Below, piece by piece: positions 11,055-19,069 of a stretch of DNA of 64,000 bases (its first letter is position 1; each line of letters opens with the position of its first letter). This stretch comes from Streptomyces sp. NBC_00442 (lineage in GTDB: Bacteria > Actinomycetota > Actinomycetes > Streptomycetales > Streptomycetaceae): the NCBI RefSeq assembly GCF_036014195.1, contig NZ_CP107918.1, positions 7,378,001 to 7,442,000 on the forward strand, given 5' to 3'. The notes beneath the pieces are model-generated. The model made no database searches. It was not told the DNA's origin and worked only from the letters and a program-made list of their open reading frames with translations. The translations under genes and the position numbers were made by a program.

Positions 11055-12917
11055 TCAGCCGTCGATGCGGTGCTGGGTCCAGAACGAGGTCAGGTCCGTG
11101 CTGGTGGCCGCCTGGGCGGCCGCCTTGAACTCGGCCGTGGTCGAGACGCCGTACCAGTGCGACGTGGCGTAGTCCTTGAGGAGTTTGGCCATGACGCTGT
11201 CACCGAGGACGCGGCGCAGGTCGTGCAGGGCGCACTTGCCGTAGCCGTAGACGACCGTCGAGTACCGCGAGGAGTGCGCGTCCCAGTACGCCATCGAGTT
11301 GGTGATCTTCTCGGCGGACGAGGCCCACGAGACGCTGTTCCAGCAGTTGGTGCCGGTCTGGTTCTGTGCCAGGTCGGTGGAGTAGTCCGCGAACGCCTCG
11401 TCGAGCCACGGGTTGTTGTACTCGTCGTCGCCGACGATCCCGTACCACCACTGGTGGCCTATCTCGTGCGTCAGGGCCGTGGTGGAGACCAGGTCGAGGA
11501 CGAATCCGGGGTATTCCATGCCACCGAACCAGTAGTTGTTGTCGATCACCGCGTCCAGCTCGCCGTAGGGGTAGGCGCCGAACCGGGCCGCGTGGGTGTC
11601 CACGGCGGACTTCGCGGTGGACAGCATCGACTGTGCGCTGGAGGAGCTGATGCCCGAGACCGAGTAGATGTTGATGGCGGTGCCGGCCGGTGAGGTGCCG
11701 GAGATCTTGCTGAACGGGCCGGCCGCCCAGGCGAAGTCGCGGACCTTGGAGGCGGTGGCCGTGGTCACGGTGCGCCCGCTGGAGCCGGGGGTGTCGACCG
11801 ATGTGCCGGTGGCCGGGACGAGCAGGCCGTTGGGGTGGTCCAGGGTCACCTTGAAGTCGGCGGCCAACGAGTAGAACGCCTCGCCGTTGTTGGTGTACGG
11901 ATCCAGGTGCCAGCCCGCGGCGTCACGGACGGCGAGGACGGGCAGGGCGTTGCCGATGTTGTTGAACGCCCCGTCGGCGCCGAAGCGGTCGGCGCCGCTC
12001 GGCACGGCGATGCCGAGGTCGAAGCCGATGGTGGCCGACTGGCCCTGGGGGAGCGGCGCGGGAAGGGTGACCTTGAGGGCGGTGCAGGCCACGGAGAGGT
12101 CGCCCGCGGTCCCGCCGGTCACGTTGGTGACCGTGATGGGCATGGCGGAGCAGGAGCCGTGGTAGTTGTCCCACAGCCTCAGGTACACCTCGCTCAGCGC
12201 GGTGGCGGAGGCGTTGGTGAAGGTCGCGCTCTCGTGTCCGGTCCAGTTGGTGCCGCTCGTGTTGCTGCTGAGGCTGACGGTGTACGAGGGCGCGGCCGGG
12301 GTGCGGGTCGAGTCACCGGGCGGGGTCGTGCCACCGGAGGTGTCGAGTGCGAGGTCGTCGAGGACGAAGCTCGTCTGGAGGCTGGAGTCCTCCGTGCCGG
12401 TGAAGGCGAGACTCACGGTCTGTCCCGCGAATCCCGACACGTCGATGGACTTCTGTACGTAGCCGGTGTTCTTGTCGAGGTTCGAGTACGTCGCCAGCGT
12501 CGTGCTGCCGATCTTCGCCGTGAGCTTGTCGTACGCCGTCGACGACGTGGTCTCCGCGGTGTCGATGTGCAGCCAGAAGGTGAGCTTCGCGGAGCTGCAT
12601 CCCGAGGGGATCGTGACGCTCTGGGAGAGCGTGTCGGTGTGTGTGCTGCCGACGCCGTCGAGCCAGGCGAAGTGGGTGCCGCCGTGCGCGCTCTCGCCCG
12701 CACGGTTGGTGATCACGCTGGTGGACGACTGGGTCCATGGTGAAGTACCGCTCTCGAAACCGCCGTTGGCGACGACCTGCGTCGGGGTGCAGGCCGCGGC
12801 GGTACGCGCCGCCGGGGCCGGAGCGGCCGACGCCGGGGTGGCGGGCAGAGAGACGGCAGCCAGCGCGGCGACCGCGAAGGCGGTCGCCGCGAGGGACTTG
12901 TGGGGGGTGGGTCTCAC
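11055..12917 (-). CDS. Secreted M1-family zinc metallopeptidase
   Basis: A 620-residue exported enzyme beginning at GTG 12917, with AAGGAG 6 bases upstream. A Sec signal peptide (about 1-33) is followed by a carbohydrate-binding-like beta-sandwich (CTPTQVVANGGFESGTSPW, about 40-190) and then the M1 peptidase region. The zinc site is HEIGH at 484-488 with the third ligand Glu507, spaced as in HExxH-x18-E; the substrate-binding motif is GGMEYPG. The N-terminal sandwich in place of a long lead domain marks a Streptomyces-type extracellular form. It probably degrades extracellular peptides. It diverges from the ABC operon. Confidence 0.9.
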   Translation of the reverse strand: MRPTPHKSLAATAFAVAALAAVSLPATPASAAPAPAARTAAACTPTQVVANGGFESGTSPWTQSSTSVITNRAGESAHGGTHFAWLDGVGSTHTDTLSQSVTIPSGCSSAKLTFWLHIDTAETTSSTAYDKLTAKIGSTTLATYSNLDKNTGYVQKSIDVSGFAGQTVSLAFTGTEDSSLQTSFVLDDLALDTSGGTTPPGDSTRTPAAPSYTVSLSSNTSGTNWTGHESATFTNASATALSEVYLRLWDNYHGSCSAMPITVTNVTGGTAGDLSVACTALKVTLPAPLPQGQSATIGFDLGIAVPSGADRFGADGAFNNIGNALPVLAVRDAAGWHLDPYTNNGEAFYSLAADFKVTLDHPNGLLVPATGTSVDTPGSSGRTVTTATASKVRDFAWAAGPFSKISGTSPAGTAINIYSVSGISSSSAQSMLSTAKSAVDTHAARFGAYPYGELDAVIDNNYWFGGMEYPGFVLDLVSTTALTHEIGHQWWYGIVGDDEYNNPWLDEAFADYSTDLAQNQTGTNCWNSVSWASSAEKITNSMAYWDAHSSRYSTVVYGYGKCALHDLRRVLGDSVMAKLLKDYATSHWYGVSTTAEFKAAAQAATSTDLTSFWTQHRIDG

Positions 12918-13137
12918 ACGGAACTCCTTGGAGGGGGCCGGGTTTCCGGCCTGCTCGATGGCCGCCCGCCGGCTTGGGTGCGCCGCAGGGCGACCGCGGA
13001 CGGTGTGCGTCGCGTGCACGATCGCTGAGGTGAGATGCCTTCCTGTGTCTCCCCGGGGCAGGGCGACAGCTGGGGGGAAGCTTCGCAGGTATGACCGGTC
13101 CATGCCAAGAGACATCTCGCCCGGCTCCCTGCGGACA

Positions 13138-13167
13138 TTGACAGGCTCGCGCCGCAGACACCATGAT
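13138..13167 (+). promoter_or_regulatory. Promoter of the ABC transporter/GntR operon
   Basis: TTGACA at 13138-13143 and CATGAT at 13162-13167, separated by 18 bases. The expected start site lies near 13174, inside the 24-bp palindrome. Confidence 0.55.
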
Positions 13168-13189
13168 TCCACTAGTTGACTAATGGAAT
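13166..13189. promoter_or_regulatory. 24-bp palindromic operator, probably for the YtrA-type GntR protein
   Basis: An inverted repeat beginning ATTCCACTAGTT and ending GACTAATGGAAT: 20 of 24 positions are symmetric, centred on TAGT-TG-ACTA. It covers the end of the -10 box and the likely transcription start, 17 bp before the first gene. Genes of the YtrA subfamily usually repress their own ABC operon, and the operon's third gene is such a regulator. Confidence 0.65.
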
Positions 13190-13206
13190 TGGTCGGGAGG
13201 GGGAGC

Positions 13207-14163
13207 ATGAGCGGCACAGTCGTATCCGGCAGGGGCAAGGGTGAAAGCGAGGACCAATGGGCCCTGGAGGCCCGCGGGCTCGGGAAGAAGTACCGTCGGG
13301 GGTGGGCCCTGCGGGAGGAGTCCTTCCGGATCCCGGCAGGCCGCGTCTGCGGCCTGGTGGGGCCCAACGGGGCAGGAAAAAGCACCCTGTTGGGGCTCGC
13401 CGCCCGCCTCGTCGAGCCGACGCGCGGCGAGTTGCGGATCTTCGGACGGCCGGTCGGTGACCCGTCCGTGATGCCCCGCTACGCCTACCTCGGCCAGGAC
13501 AAGCCGCTGTTCAAGCGGTTCACCGTGGCGGAGTGCCTGCGCATGGGCCAGGAGCTCAACCCCGGCTGGGACCAGGCCGCGGCCGAGCGGATCGTGCGGG
13601 AGGGACGGCTGTCGCCGGGTGCCCGGATCGGCAGCCTCTCCGGCGGCCAGCGCACCCGGGTCGCGTTCGCGCTCGCCTTCGGCAAGCGCCCCGACCTCCT
13701 GCTCCTGGACGAGCCGATGTCCGACCTCGACCCGCTGGCCCGCGACGAGATCGCCTCGCTGCTCATGTCGGAGGTGGCCGATCGCGGCACCACCGTGGTG
13801 ATGTCCTCCCATCTGCTCGCCGACCTCGAGCACACATGCGACTACCTCCTGGTGATGGCGGGCGGCCGCGTCCGCATGGCCGGCGACACCGACGAGCTGG
13901 TACCGCTGCACACCCTGGTCACCGGGGTCACGGTGGACGGCGGCCTGCCCGACGCGCTCGACGCGCACACGGTCATCGACGTCCGCGTCGCGGGGCGGCA
14001 GTTCACCGCCCTGGTCCGCCACGAAGGACCCCTCGGCTCCGCCTGGCAGCTCACGGAACCCAGCCTCGAAGAGGTGCTGCTCGGCTATCTCCGCCACCCG
14101 GAGGCACCCGCGCTGCTCTCCCCGACCGCCGTCCCCGGCCACCGAGAGGAGCGCGTGGCATGA
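13207..14163 (+). CDS. ABC transporter ATP-binding protein
   Basis: A 318-residue ATPase. Walker A is GPNGAGKST, the signature LSGGQRTRVAFAL, Walker B LLLLDEPMSDLDP with the H-loop SSHLL. The C-terminal ~90 residues form the extension seen in YtrB/BcrA-type exporters. ATG 13207 is chosen because GGGAGGGGGAGC directly precedes it; an in-frame ATG at 13183 lies inside the operator. The gene overlaps the permease by 4 bases (ATGA), so the two are translationally coupled. Likely role: export of, or defence against, a cell-envelope-active compound. Confidence 0.9.
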   Translation: MSGTVVSGRGKGESEDQWALEARGLGKKYRRGWALREESFRIPAGRVCGLVGPNGAGKSTLLGLAARLVEPTRGELRIFGRPVGDPSVMPRYAYLGQDKPLFKRFTVAECLRMGQELNPGWDQAAAERIVREGRLSPGARIGSLSGGQRTRVAFALAFGKRPDLLLLDEPMSDLDPLARDEIASLLMSEVADRGTTVVMSSHLLADLEHTCDYLLVMAGGRVRMAGDTDELVPLHTLVTGVTVDGGLPDALDAHTVIDVRVAGRQFTALVRHEGPLGSAWQLTEPSLEEVLLGYLRHPEAPALLSPTAVPGHREERVA

Positions 14164-15143
14164 GCACCCTCACCCGCGGCCCCGCCCCGCAGGACGTCAC
14201 GTACACCGAACGCCGACGGGTGCGCGGCCTCGCCTGGCTGATGGTGCGTCAGCACCGGGCGGTGCTCATCGCCTGCGCCGCGGCGACCCTCATCGGCGCG
14301 CTCTGGATGGTGCACGAGCGGTCCGTCGCGCTGGACGCCCTGCACGCGGCGGGCTGGCCCGCGAAGCCACGCGACGACATGGGCGGAGCCCCGCACCGCA
14401 TCGGCACGTCGTTCGCCCGCGTCGCCGCATACCTGGCGTATCTGCCGTTCCTGTTCGGTGTGTTCGTCGGCGCCCCCCTCATCGCGTCCGACCACGAGCA
14501 CGGCACCGCCCGGCTCGTCTCCACCCAGTCGGTGCCCCGGATGCGCTGGGTGCTGTGGAAACTGGGCTTCGCGCTCACCCTCGCCGTGGTGACCACCGGC
14601 ATCCTGGGCGGGGTGTTCGGCTGGTGGTGGCGGTCCGTGCGGTCCGTCATCGGCACTTCGTGGCTCGACGCCACGGTCTTCGACAACACCTTCCCCATGC
14701 TGATCGCCCTCACGGTGTTCACGACATCCCTGGGCATCCTGATCGGCGTGCTGATCCGGCGGGCGGTCGCCGCGATGGTCGTCACCTTCTTCACCTCGGC
14801 CGCCGCGCTGCTCGTCGCCGACCACCTCAGGACCCGGCTCGCCACCCCGCGACGGACCGCCGGCCCGCTCGGCGGTGAGCATCCCGCGGTGCTCAGCCAC
14901 GGCGTCGAGATCGACCAGTGGGTCGGCACCGCCTCCGGCAAGGTCTACGGCTGGGGCACGTGTGTGGACGATGCCGCACCGGACGCCTGCCGAGCCAGGC
15001 TCGGGATCGTCCACTCGGTGTGGGACTACTTCGGCGACGACCAGATGGCCACGATCCAGTGGACGGCATCGGGGCTGCTGCTCGGCGCCGCCGCGCTCAT
15101 GGTGGTCCTGGCCGTGTGGCGCGCGCGCCGCCAGGCGCTGTAG
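14160..15143 (+). CDS. ABC transporter permease
   Basis: A 327-residue membrane protein with about six hydrophobic segments (AVLIACAAATLIGALWMV near residue 35, AYLAYLPFLFGVFVGAPLI near 90, LTLAVVTTGILGGVFGWWW, MLIALTVFTTSLGILIGVLI, AAMVVTFFTSAAALLVA, and a last one near the C-terminus). The loop DHEHGTARLVSTQSVPR after the second segment is typical of ABC-2-type permeases. It partners the ATPase upstream, with which it overlaps, and is followed 102 bp later by the GntR gene. Confidence 0.88.
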   Translation: MSTLTRGPAPQDVTYTERRRVRGLAWLMVRQHRAVLIACAAATLIGALWMVHERSVALDALHAAGWPAKPRDDMGGAPHRIGTSFARVAAYLAYLPFLFGVFVGAPLIASDHEHGTARLVSTQSVPRMRWVLWKLGFALTLAVVTTGILGGVFGWWWRSVRSVIGTSWLDATVFDNTFPMLIALTVFTTSLGILIGVLIRRAVAAMVVTFFTSAAALLVADHLRTRLATPRRTAGPLGGEHPAVLSHGVEIDQWVGTASGKVYGWGTCVDDAAPDACRARLGIVHSVWDYFGDDQMATIQWTASGLLLGAAALMVVLAVWRARRQAL

Positions 15144-15245
15144 CCGTGCGGAGATCCGTATGATCGCGACGCGCCCGCCGGCGGGCACCGCGCGGCCGGC
15201 CGTGCACCCGGGAGTCACCAAGGTGAGGGGAAGGAGGCGGGTGCG

Positions 15246-15653
15246 ATGGTCGTGTTCCGCATAGAGCGCCGCAGCGGCGTGCCCGCGTACCTCCAGATCG
15301 TGCACCAGGTGGAGCAGGCCCTGCGCATGGGTGCGCTGAGCGAGGGCGACCGGCTGCCCACCGCGGCGCAGGTCGCCGCCGACACGAAGGTCAACCCCAA
15401 CACCACGCTCAAGGCCTACCGCGAGCTGGAGCGGGCCGGACACGTCGAGGTGCGGCAGGGCGCGGGCACCTTCATCACCCGCTCCCTCGCCGCACCCGGC
15501 GACGACCCCGACTCGCCGCTGCTCGCGCGGCTGGCCGACTGGATGCGGGAAGCGGCCGCCGCGGGCCTGACGGAGCAGGAGATCGCCCACCTCTTCGACG
15601 TGGTCCGCACCCGGATGTACCCGACGGAGCCCCCGGGGGTGCCTCCCTCGTGA
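15246..15653 (+). CDS. GntR-family regulator, YtrA subfamily
   Basis: A 135-residue regulator with an N-terminal GntR winged helix (PAYLQIVHQVEQALRMGALS, then DRLPTAAQVAADTKVNPNTTLKAYRELERAGHVEVRQGAGTFI in consecutive segments) and only a short two-helix C-terminal part. That small effector-less tail defines the YtrA subfamily. A strong AAGGAGG site precedes the ATG. As third gene of the ABC operon it most likely represses the operon through the palindrome at 13166-13189. Confidence 0.88.
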   Translation: MVVFRIERRSGVPAYLQIVHQVEQALRMGALSEGDRLPTAAQVAADTKVNPNTTLKAYRELERAGHVEVRQGAGTFITRSLAAPGDDPDSPLLARLADWMREAAAAGLTEQEIAHLFDVVRTRMYPTEPPGVPPS

Positions 15654-15673
15654 GGCGACCGGGCCGCGACGGA

Positions 15674-15703
15674 CCCCGGGCGTCACGCGTCACGCGCCCG
15701 GGG
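15674..15703 (+). terminator. Terminator of the ABC/GntR operon
   Basis: A perfect 9-bp stem (CCCCGGGCG with CGCCCGGGG) and a 12-base loop containing the repeat TCACGCG, 20 bp after the GntR stop. Confidence 0.65.
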
Positions 15704-15758
15704 AGCGGACGGGACCTGAACGCCCGTGGCCCGGCGGGCCCTTGTCCGCGTCGGCCGG

Positions 15759-16466
15759 TCAGCGGCCTTCCGCGGGAGCCGTGGTGCGGGCGCTTCCGTT
15801 CTCGCCGCGGCGTGAGGAGCCGGCCGATGCCTTGGCGACCGCGACGCACAGCCGTTCCCTCACTCCCTCGGGCAACGGCGTGCCCGCGGCGGACTCCACC
15901 ACCTGTTCGGCCAGGCTGCGCAACTTGATGTTGGTGTGCTGAGAGGTGGCGACCAGCACCTTCCACGCGTCGTCGGCGCTGACGGCGAAGGCGGCCATGA
16001 GGATGCCGCGCGCCAGGTCGATGGTTCCCCGGCTCTGCATCGCCCGGCGCAACTGCTCCAGTTCCCTGCGCAGTTCGGCGCTGGGATCGTCCGCCGGGGT
16101 GGTGGCGCGTCGAGCCGTGGCCCCGTGCGGGGCCACGGCCTCGGCCGGCGCCGCCACCGGGACGGATTCGGGCAGGGCCTGCTCCTTGAGGTTCAGCAGG
16201 AGCCTGAGGGCGGAGCAGTCGCAGAACTCGACTCCGTCGAGGTCCAGTTGGACGCCGTCGTCCGGCCCGGAGGGAGCGGGCCGCAGGATCTGCCGCAGTC
16301 TCTGATCCGCGCCGAGGTCGAGCTCTCCGCACACGCTGACCACCACGCGATCGCCGTCGGGGCGGCTGAAGACCGTCACCCCGGACAGCTGCGCCGGACC
16401 CGTTCGGCCTGGCCGCCGCCCGCAAGCCCCGGGCTGCCCGGATTCGGGCGATTCACCGTGCGGCAT
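15759..16466 (-). CDS. STAS-ANTAR fusion regulator
   Basis: A 235-residue protein joining two signalling domains. Residues ~28-105 are a STAS domain (VVVSVCGELDLGADQRLRQIL, LDLDGVEFCDCSALRLLLNL); the usual phosphorylated Ser/Thr position follows D-C-S. Residues ~130-195 are an ANTAR RNA-binding domain (LRRELEQLRRAMQSRGTIDLA, then the three-helix core with DDAWKVLVATSQ). STAS proteins switch anti-sigma kinases, while ANTAR domains bind paired hairpins in nascent RNA to prevent termination; having both in one chain suggests partner-switch control of antitermination. ATG 16466 has GGGGAG 6 bases upstream. Confidence 0.88.
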   Translation of the reverse strand: MPHGESPESGQPGACGRRPGRTGPAQLSGVTVFSRPDGDRVVVSVCGELDLGADQRLRQILRPAPSGPDDGVQLDLDGVEFCDCSALRLLLNLKEQALPESVPVAAPAEAVAPHGATARRATTPADDPSAELRRELEQLRRAMQSRGTIDLARGILMAAFAVSADDAWKVLVATSQHTNIKLRSLAEQVVESAAGTPLPEGVRERLCVAVAKASAGSSRRGENGSARTTAPAEGR

Positions 16467-16573
16467 GGCCATCTCCCCTGCGCACTAAGGCAGTTCCTCT
16501 CGCGAACAGGGTCGCGCGCAAGGACAACACACGTCAAGCGATACATGAAGTCTCGTTCCGGTATTCCTGAACA

Positions 16574-16593
16574 TGAATCCGCGGGCCTACGAT
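16574..16593 (+). promoter_or_regulatory. Leaderless promoter of winged-helix paralogue B
   Basis: TGAAT (16574-16578), 9 bases, TACGAT (16588-16593), 6 bases, then ATG 16600. The arrangement is identical to that before paralogue A at 10656. Confidence 0.6.
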
Positions 16594-16599
16594 GCGGCC

Positions 16600-16962
16600 A
16601 TGGGAGACGCGCGGCAGCCTCATACCGGATGGACGTTCATCACCAACCACGCGCGCGTGCTCGCGACCATCGCGGAGAACCAGAACGCGAGGATCCGGGA
16701 CATCGCCGCGCACTGCAGGCTCACGGAGCGCGCCGTGCAGAAGATCATTTCCGATCTGGAGCAGAGCGGCTTCCTGTCCCACGCCCGTGAAGGACGGGGC
16801 AATACCTACCGCATCGAGCCGGGAAAGATCCTGCGTCACCCCGCCGAGGCGGAGGCCGGGCTCACCGTGGCCTCCCTGCTCGGCCTTCTCGCCCAGGACG
16901 AGGCGCACCGTGCCGACCGGCCCCGCGGCGCCGCGGACCCGGACGACAGCGGCCGTCCCTGA
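16600..16962 (+). CDS. Winged helix-turn-helix regulator (paralogue B)
   Basis: A 120-residue regulator, paralogous to the gene at 10273-10656. The HTH core reads WTFITNHARVLATIAENQ, RIRDIAAHCRLTERAVQKII, and the wing AREGRGNTYRIEPG; the C-terminal 30 residues are charged and variable. It has the same leaderless promoter layout as its paralogue. It diverges from the STAS-ANTAR gene, 133 bp apart, so the two may be co-regulated. Target and ligand are unknown. Confidence 0.82.
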   Translation: MGDARQPHTGWTFITNHARVLATIAENQNARIRDIAAHCRLTERAVQKIISDLEQSGFLSHAREGRGNTYRIEPGKILRHPAEAEAGLTVASLLGLLAQDEAHRADRPRGAADPDDSGRP

Positions 16963-17108
16963 CGCCCCGCCGCGCCCCGTGGCCGGGGCTTCGGTGGTGT
17001 CGGCCTGATCTCGTGGGTGACGCTGGCCGGTTTGCGAGCTGGTCCTGGCCCGTCCGCGCCGAGAGGATGCTCCCCTGCCGGGTGGGGCCATCGAAAGGGC
17101 GGGAGCAG

Positions 17109-18698
17109 ATGCGCATACGAAGAAGCGGGTTGCGGGAAAAGAGGGGCGGGGCGCTCGGTCGCGGCACGGTCGCGCTGGCGATCGCCTGTGCCGGGCTGGC
17201 GGGGATGCCCGCGGCGGCGCAGGCCGCACAGGCCACGCCGGCCGTACGGACGGCGCCCGCCACGGTCGCGGCCGCCTCCACGGCATGCGGCGCGGACACC
17301 GGCGCACAAGGTCTCGCGAGCTCGCCCGTCTCCGACAGCCTGGTCTCGGTGGACCGGGCGGACGGCCGGATCGCACAGTTCCAGCTCTTCTACGACGCCA
17401 CGGCGACCAGGGGCTTGCCCTTCGTCTGGCATCGCGAACAGGCCGCGCCGGGCGGCGCGTACGGGGCATGGCGGCGCGTGAGCGCGGCGACCGTCGGCCC
17501 CAAGAGCTACTCCATCGCCGCGATGGAGAACTCCGCGGGCGGCCTGGAGCTGCTGTTCTCCACCTACGGCACGTTCTGCCACTCCGTCGAGAACGCCGGT
17601 GCGAGCGGCTGGAGCGTCCCCGACGCGTTCGGGCTCGCCCCGGCCCCGTACCACGGTGGAGTCGTCCTGTTCAAGGAACGCGACGGCAGCATCGACGCGT
17701 TCGCCTCCGGCGCGGGGAACGGCAGCACCATGGAGGTGCGCCACCAGCAGAGCGCCGGATCCGGCTGGGGCCCGGTGCTGGCCACCGGCCCGGTCCCCGG
17801 CCAGGACGTCGGCCTCGGCCAGCCCGGCACCGTGGAGCAACTCGCCGACGGCAGGCTGCACGTGACGGCCCGGGAATGGAACCGCGACCGCACGTGGGAG
17901 ACCTATCAGGCGCTGCCCGGCGGAGGATGGGGCCCGTGGACGCTGATGACCCCGGGTGCGGCGCCGGTCGCGCACCAGCTCACCGCCGCGGCCGCGGGAC
18001 CGCGGCTGACGGTGAGCCGGACCACCGGCCTGCGGGACGGCGACATCGTCACGTTCACCATCGCGGGCGGCCCGCCGAAGGACTACGTATGGGTCAAGGA
18101 GTGCGCTCCCTCGGCCTCCGCGACCACCTGTGACGACGACACCGGCCGCCAGTTCCGCGTGTACCCCGACGGCACGTACCAGCTCTCTCCGAAGAAGCTG
18201 TACGCCCAACTCGCCACCACGGCAGGGTCGTTCGACTGCAGGACCGCGTCGTCGGCCAACCCGTGCTCGCTGGCCCTCACCGACAACAACGGGGCGCTCC
18301 TGACCACCGTCCCGCTGCGCTTCGCCCCGCACGGGGACCTGGAGGCGCCGCCCACCGTGAAGGTGAACCCGGACACAGGCCTGGTGGACGGCCAGGCGGT
18401 GCGGGCGACAGGCAAGCGCTACGAACCGCAGTACCACGTCCTGATCATGGAGTGTGTCACCGGCGCCGCCGATACCCTTGGCTGCCGCCCCCGGTCGAGG
18501 CCGCCGGCCACGTCCGACACCGGGCGCGTGGACGAGACGGTGACCCTGTCGGCGACGTTCACCGCCATCGACGGCCGCTCCATCGACTGCCGTGCCGTGA
18601 ACGCGTGCGAGCTGGTGGTCTTCGGCACCAGGGTCCGCGGCCCCGAAACGGTCCGCCACCCGCTCGCCTTCGCCCTGCCGGCGGCCACGGGAAGCTGA
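17109..18698 (+). CDS. Secreted protein with propeller-like region and two neocarzinostatin-like domains
   Basis: A 529-residue exported protein. The signal peptide runs to about residue 40 (TVALAIACAGLAGMPAAAQAA). Residues ~55-290 contain repeated aromatic/Gly strands (FQLFYDATATRGLPFVWHRE, LFSTYGTF, VLFKERDGSIDAFA) resembling lectin-like propeller blades. Then come two repeats that start V-S-x-T-T-G-L-x-D-G and V-N-P-D-T-G-L-V-D-G and carry paired cysteines (KEC...TTC, MEC...LGC), matching the neocarzinostatin/macromomycin apoprotein fold. That fold binds enediyne chromophores in known members, but no enediyne genes are present, so binding another ligand is more likely. GGGAG precedes the ATG. 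Confidence 0.7.
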   Translation: MRIRRSGLREKRGGALGRGTVALAIACAGLAGMPAAAQAAQATPAVRTAPATVAAASTACGADTGAQGLASSPVSDSLVSVDRADGRIAQFQLFYDATATRGLPFVWHREQAAPGGAYGAWRRVSAATVGPKSYSIAAMENSAGGLELLFSTYGTFCHSVENAGASGWSVPDAFGLAPAPYHGGVVLFKERDGSIDAFASGAGNGSTMEVRHQQSAGSGWGPVLATGPVPGQDVGLGQPGTVEQLADGRLHVTAREWNRDRTWETYQALPGGGWGPWTLMTPGAAPVAHQLTAAAAGPRLTVSRTTGLRDGDIVTFTIAGGPPKDYVWVKECAPSASATTCDDDTGRQFRVYPDGTYQLSPKKLYAQLATTAGSFDCRTASSANPCSLALTDNNGALLTTVPLRFAPHGDLEAPPTVKVNPDTGLVDGQAVRATGKRYEPQYHVLIMECVTGAADTLGCRPRSRPPATSDTGRVDETVTLSATFTAIDGRSIDCRAVNACELVVFGTRVRGPETVRHPLAFALPAATGS

Positions 18699-18718
18699 GC
18701 ACGTCCCGCGTGCCGTTC

Positions 18719-18749
18719 CCGGCCCCGCCGTGCACGACGGCGGGGCCGG
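18719..18749. terminator. Bidirectional terminator hairpin
   Basis: A perfect 13-bp stem (CCGGCCCCGCCGT with its complement) and a 5-base loop, 20 bp after the neocarzinostatin-domain gene and before the converging small secreted protein gene. Confidence 0.8.
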
Positions 18750-18815
18750 CCCTCACCCGGGGGCCGGACAGCGCGTCCCGCACGGGGCGTACCCCACCGA
18801 CCCGGGCCGCATCGC

Positions 18816-19022
18816 TCAGGGATGGCTGCCGAGCTGCGGGTTGTTGCCGCTGAGCACGTGGTGTTCGGCGAGCACCTGGCAGAGCCCGACATGCACGCCG
18901 ATGCCGGCGCAGTTGTCGTCGGCAGCGGGGGAGGGGGTGCGGGCAGCGGCCGGGCCGGCCGGCGACAGACAGGCGCACAGGGCGAGGACTACGGCGGCGA
19001 GGGAGGTACGCGTGGAGAACAT
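18816..19022 (-). CDS. Small secreted protein
   Basis: A 68-residue protein with a Sec signal peptide (MFSTRTSLAAVVLALCACLS, cleavage near AAA) leaving a mature peptide of about 38 residues that contains two cysteines (DNCAGIGVHVGLC). The mature part ends HHVLSGNNPQLGSHP. Short size, two Cys and Gly/His/Asn content recall small Streptomyces surface or extracellular peptides, but I cannot place it in the chaplin, rodlin or bacteriocin families. The ribosome site is weak. It lies 47 bp downstream of the DUF6215-like gene and may share its transcript. Confidence 0.6.
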   Translation of the reverse strand: MFSTRTSLAAVVLALCACLSPAGPAAARTPSPAADDNCAGIGVHVGLCQVLAEHHVLSGNNPQLGSHP

Positions 19023-19069
19023 GCGCTGCCCAACGACCGGCTCCGCTCGCCGACACTCCCTGCGTGCGG

